From Acanthacorydalis orientalis (Eukaryota > Arthropoda > Insecta > Megaloptera > Corydalidae), in contig CM068323.1 in the NCBI GenBank assembly GCA_034766995.1, positions 23,112,346 through 23,176,345 of the forward strand: 64,000 nt of DNA. Direction: 5' to 3'. The position numbers were made by a program, and so were the translations under genes. The notes under the pieces are model-generated. The model did not search any database, was not told the DNA's origin, and worked only from the letters and a program-made list of their open reading frames with translations. Below are positions 61,771-64,000 of this stretch, piece by piece. Within the stretch, counting starts at the first letter, position 1, and the number at the start of each line of letters is the position of its first letter.

Positions 61771-64000
61771 TCGCGAAAAATTTATAAAATATCAATGTTA
61801 ATTTAGCAAATAATTTCTAACTGTATTAAAAATGGGTAATTTAATTTTTATTTTATAAAAACTGCAGATAAAATAAATGTAATGTTTTGATTGATAAATA
61901 CATATTTCCATATTTCAAACAGTTGACATTTCTTTATTAAAAATAAAGTTGTTTACAAATAAATATTATAAATTAAAGATGTAGAAACATTTAAAAGAAT
62001 TTAACTAAAAAAATAAGTAGTAAAATCGTTAACCCACATTTTTGATAATTAAATTAATAAAGTGTGTATATATATACATATATTTATAATATGCAATTCA
62101 TTCTGTTTATAAAATACTTTTATTTATATAAACTTTTACAACCAAATACATTTCCAATATATTTTAAGCACTGGCTGAAATGAGAATTGCATGATGTTAC
62201 AATATTTCTGTATAAGTGTTACACAGAAATATAGGTTTCTTTCACCGTTACTGTTAATTAGACAAAAAATATTTACTATAGTTTCACGCACGTGCCGTAA
62301 ATATAACATTGTTTCGAAACGTATGTTCGAGATTTTCATTAATTTTGTTTAGTAAGTGCTTAATATTCCGATTAATGAAGAAATGATTTAATTTAAAATA
62401 TTAATTAACGAAAAAATATTTGTTGATCAATGACTAACTTTTAAAATGAACTTGTGGTTTGTTTATACACTAATTATTCTTTTCTAATTTAATTTTATTT
62501 TTTTTAAAGAAAAGTAGGTAATTAACTGATAAATGAGTAAAAGATTAGAAGAGTAAAAAAATTCTGTTGGTCTTTAGATGAGTTACTTTTTAATAAGATG
62601 TTGATCGTTTAAGTCTATCATAAACTGTTATCATTAATTGCAGATTGAACTTTTTAACAGTTTCAGTGTCAAGAACTGCGCTGGTTTTCCTTGTTAAACT
62701 TGTACTTCAGTTTGTTGTCAATGTTTACATCTTATAAGAGGTGTTTTGTTAAGCTTTAACTTGTTTAGAAAATAAATTAATATCTCTTTTAATTTAGAAT
62801 TTCACTATGAATTTCTAGATTACTTTTTAGATATCTCTAGTTAATTCTTAGATAAAATATTAATTCAATGATTGTTGTGATAGAATAGTAATACTGTTGA
62901 GAATTAATTCTCTAAATACCTACTATTATGCATGTTTGGGAATAAATATAATTCGCCAGTAGTTAAAATTGAAATAGCTTTATTATCTGTTAACGAAAGT
63001 ACGAAAGTCTACAATCGTAATTTAATGAGACTGATATCAAAAAATTTTAAAACAAAAATATAAAAACATTTCAAACATTATAGAACTCATATTTTTATTT
63101 TGTAAAACTATTAAAGCATTGTTTTTTGTTATATTTCGTTACATAACGGTAACAAAAAACATTTCATTCATAAATATATACAATTATATTTTAACTGTGT
63201 GCCGAACAAGACAATCATAAACAGTTTCGTAGGAATTATTTTCAGGTATATTGGTTTGTGTATAATTATAAAACGAGTTCTGATCTACATGTATTATATA
63301 CGTGCATATTTTCTTTATTGTATATTATTAAGTTAAATTATTATATTTTATATTTTTTATCTTTAGCACTATTGAATACTGTTTTAATGTTTTATTTCGT
63401 AGTTCATTGATATTCAAACCGTAAATATTTCGCATGTTTTATATAAATATCATAAATGAGAAACTACCGGAGTTTAGGAATTCTTGAGTTATGCAATTAG
63501 AAAAGAGATAAAAAACAACAATACTATATATATATAGTGTGTTCAGAACAGTTATTCTTCGTTCTTTACTTTTCTTTCTATTTATATACAATCTTACTAT
63601 CAATGATAACAGATAAATTCTGTTCTAATTATTTTGTCTGGACATTAAGGACTAAAATGATTGTATTATTGTAGCTAAATTCTTAATTTAAGTAACTGTT
63701 AAAATATATTCAAACTTGTTCAATAATTTATTAATGATAAATTTATTGTTATTTTCATGTGATTTTTCTGTATCTTCAAGCTCTGAAGATGAAGGATTCG
63801 TCATATAAATGCTTATAGGCAGCTATTATAATGATAAGTAATTAATTTTCGTACATTTTAGATCCACAAGCAGAGTTTTTTGTTGGTTTGGGAGTGAAAA
63901 ATGGATTTCCAAAATTGCTTGTTATAATGTAAATACTTTAGACATTTTTCATGATTTAAAATTGATTTAAATAGTGTAATCCATTTTATAAATAAAGTTT

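Larger units (their letters stand above)
57834..64000. other. AT-rich region upstream of the cuticle gene
   Basis: No coding gene or RNA gene is recognisable to the window end. It contains a perfect 25-bp palindrome (60196-60220), copies of both dispersed repeat families (59912-59990; 61612-61770) and (TA)n at 61038-61094. A 67-codon minus frame at 62136-62339 has no domain. Confidence 0.6.

Overview
The window is insect nuclear DNA. The evidence is a DMRT gene of the Dmrt99B/DMRTA type, an RR-2 chitin-binding cuticular protein, arthropod-style TATA plus TCAKTY initiator promoters, introns with GTAAGT...CAG borders, and very AT-rich non-coding DNA packed with (TA)n microsatellites. The base composition, (TA)n load and piggyBac-like termini would fit a small parasitoid hymenopteran, but nothing here fixes the order.

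Three protein genes are supported, all on the minus strand. (1) Dmrt99B-like: the DM-domain exon (38552..39083) and the DMA-domain exon (5354..6135) are separated by a 32.4 kb intron, so one two-exon gene occupies over half the window. The ORFs alone look like two unrelated proteins, but splice sites and phase join them into 437 residues. (2) A small F-box protein (exons 51712..51851 and 51053..51479) with a clear TATA/Inr promoter and three upstream TAACGG motifs. (3) An RR-2 cuticular protein (exons 57725..57736 and 55630..56290), also with a TATA/Inr promoter. Its two exons do not join in frame as written, by one base.

Layout: 1..5353 is 3' flank of Dmrt99B. 6136..38551 is its intron, AT-rich but with about a dozen islands (150-600 bp) of more balanced composition that are candidate enhancers, a ~314-bp satellite block (27890-28940), a short piggyBac-like MITE (34376-34592) and scattered repeats. 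39084..51052 is upstream of Dmrt99B, with promoter-like DNA at 39.5-39.8 kb, a CG-rich island at 44.2-44.7 kb and further islands near 47 and 48.2 kb. 51.0-51.95 kb is the F-box gene, 51.95-55.6 kb is AT-rich spacer, 55.6-57.85 kb is the cuticle gene, and 57.85-64 kb is its AT-rich upstream region.

No tRNA, rRNA, CRISPR array or intact autonomous transposon was recognised. No functional link between the three genes is evident: a neural/gonadal transcription factor, a probable SCF substrate adaptor and a structural cuticle protein appear to be simple neighbours. I found no convincing novel multi-gene system. The points most worth checking are the intronic island architecture, two dispersed repeat families, the satellite, the F-box promoter with its possible frame-shifting cassette exon, and the cuticle exon-junction mismatch.
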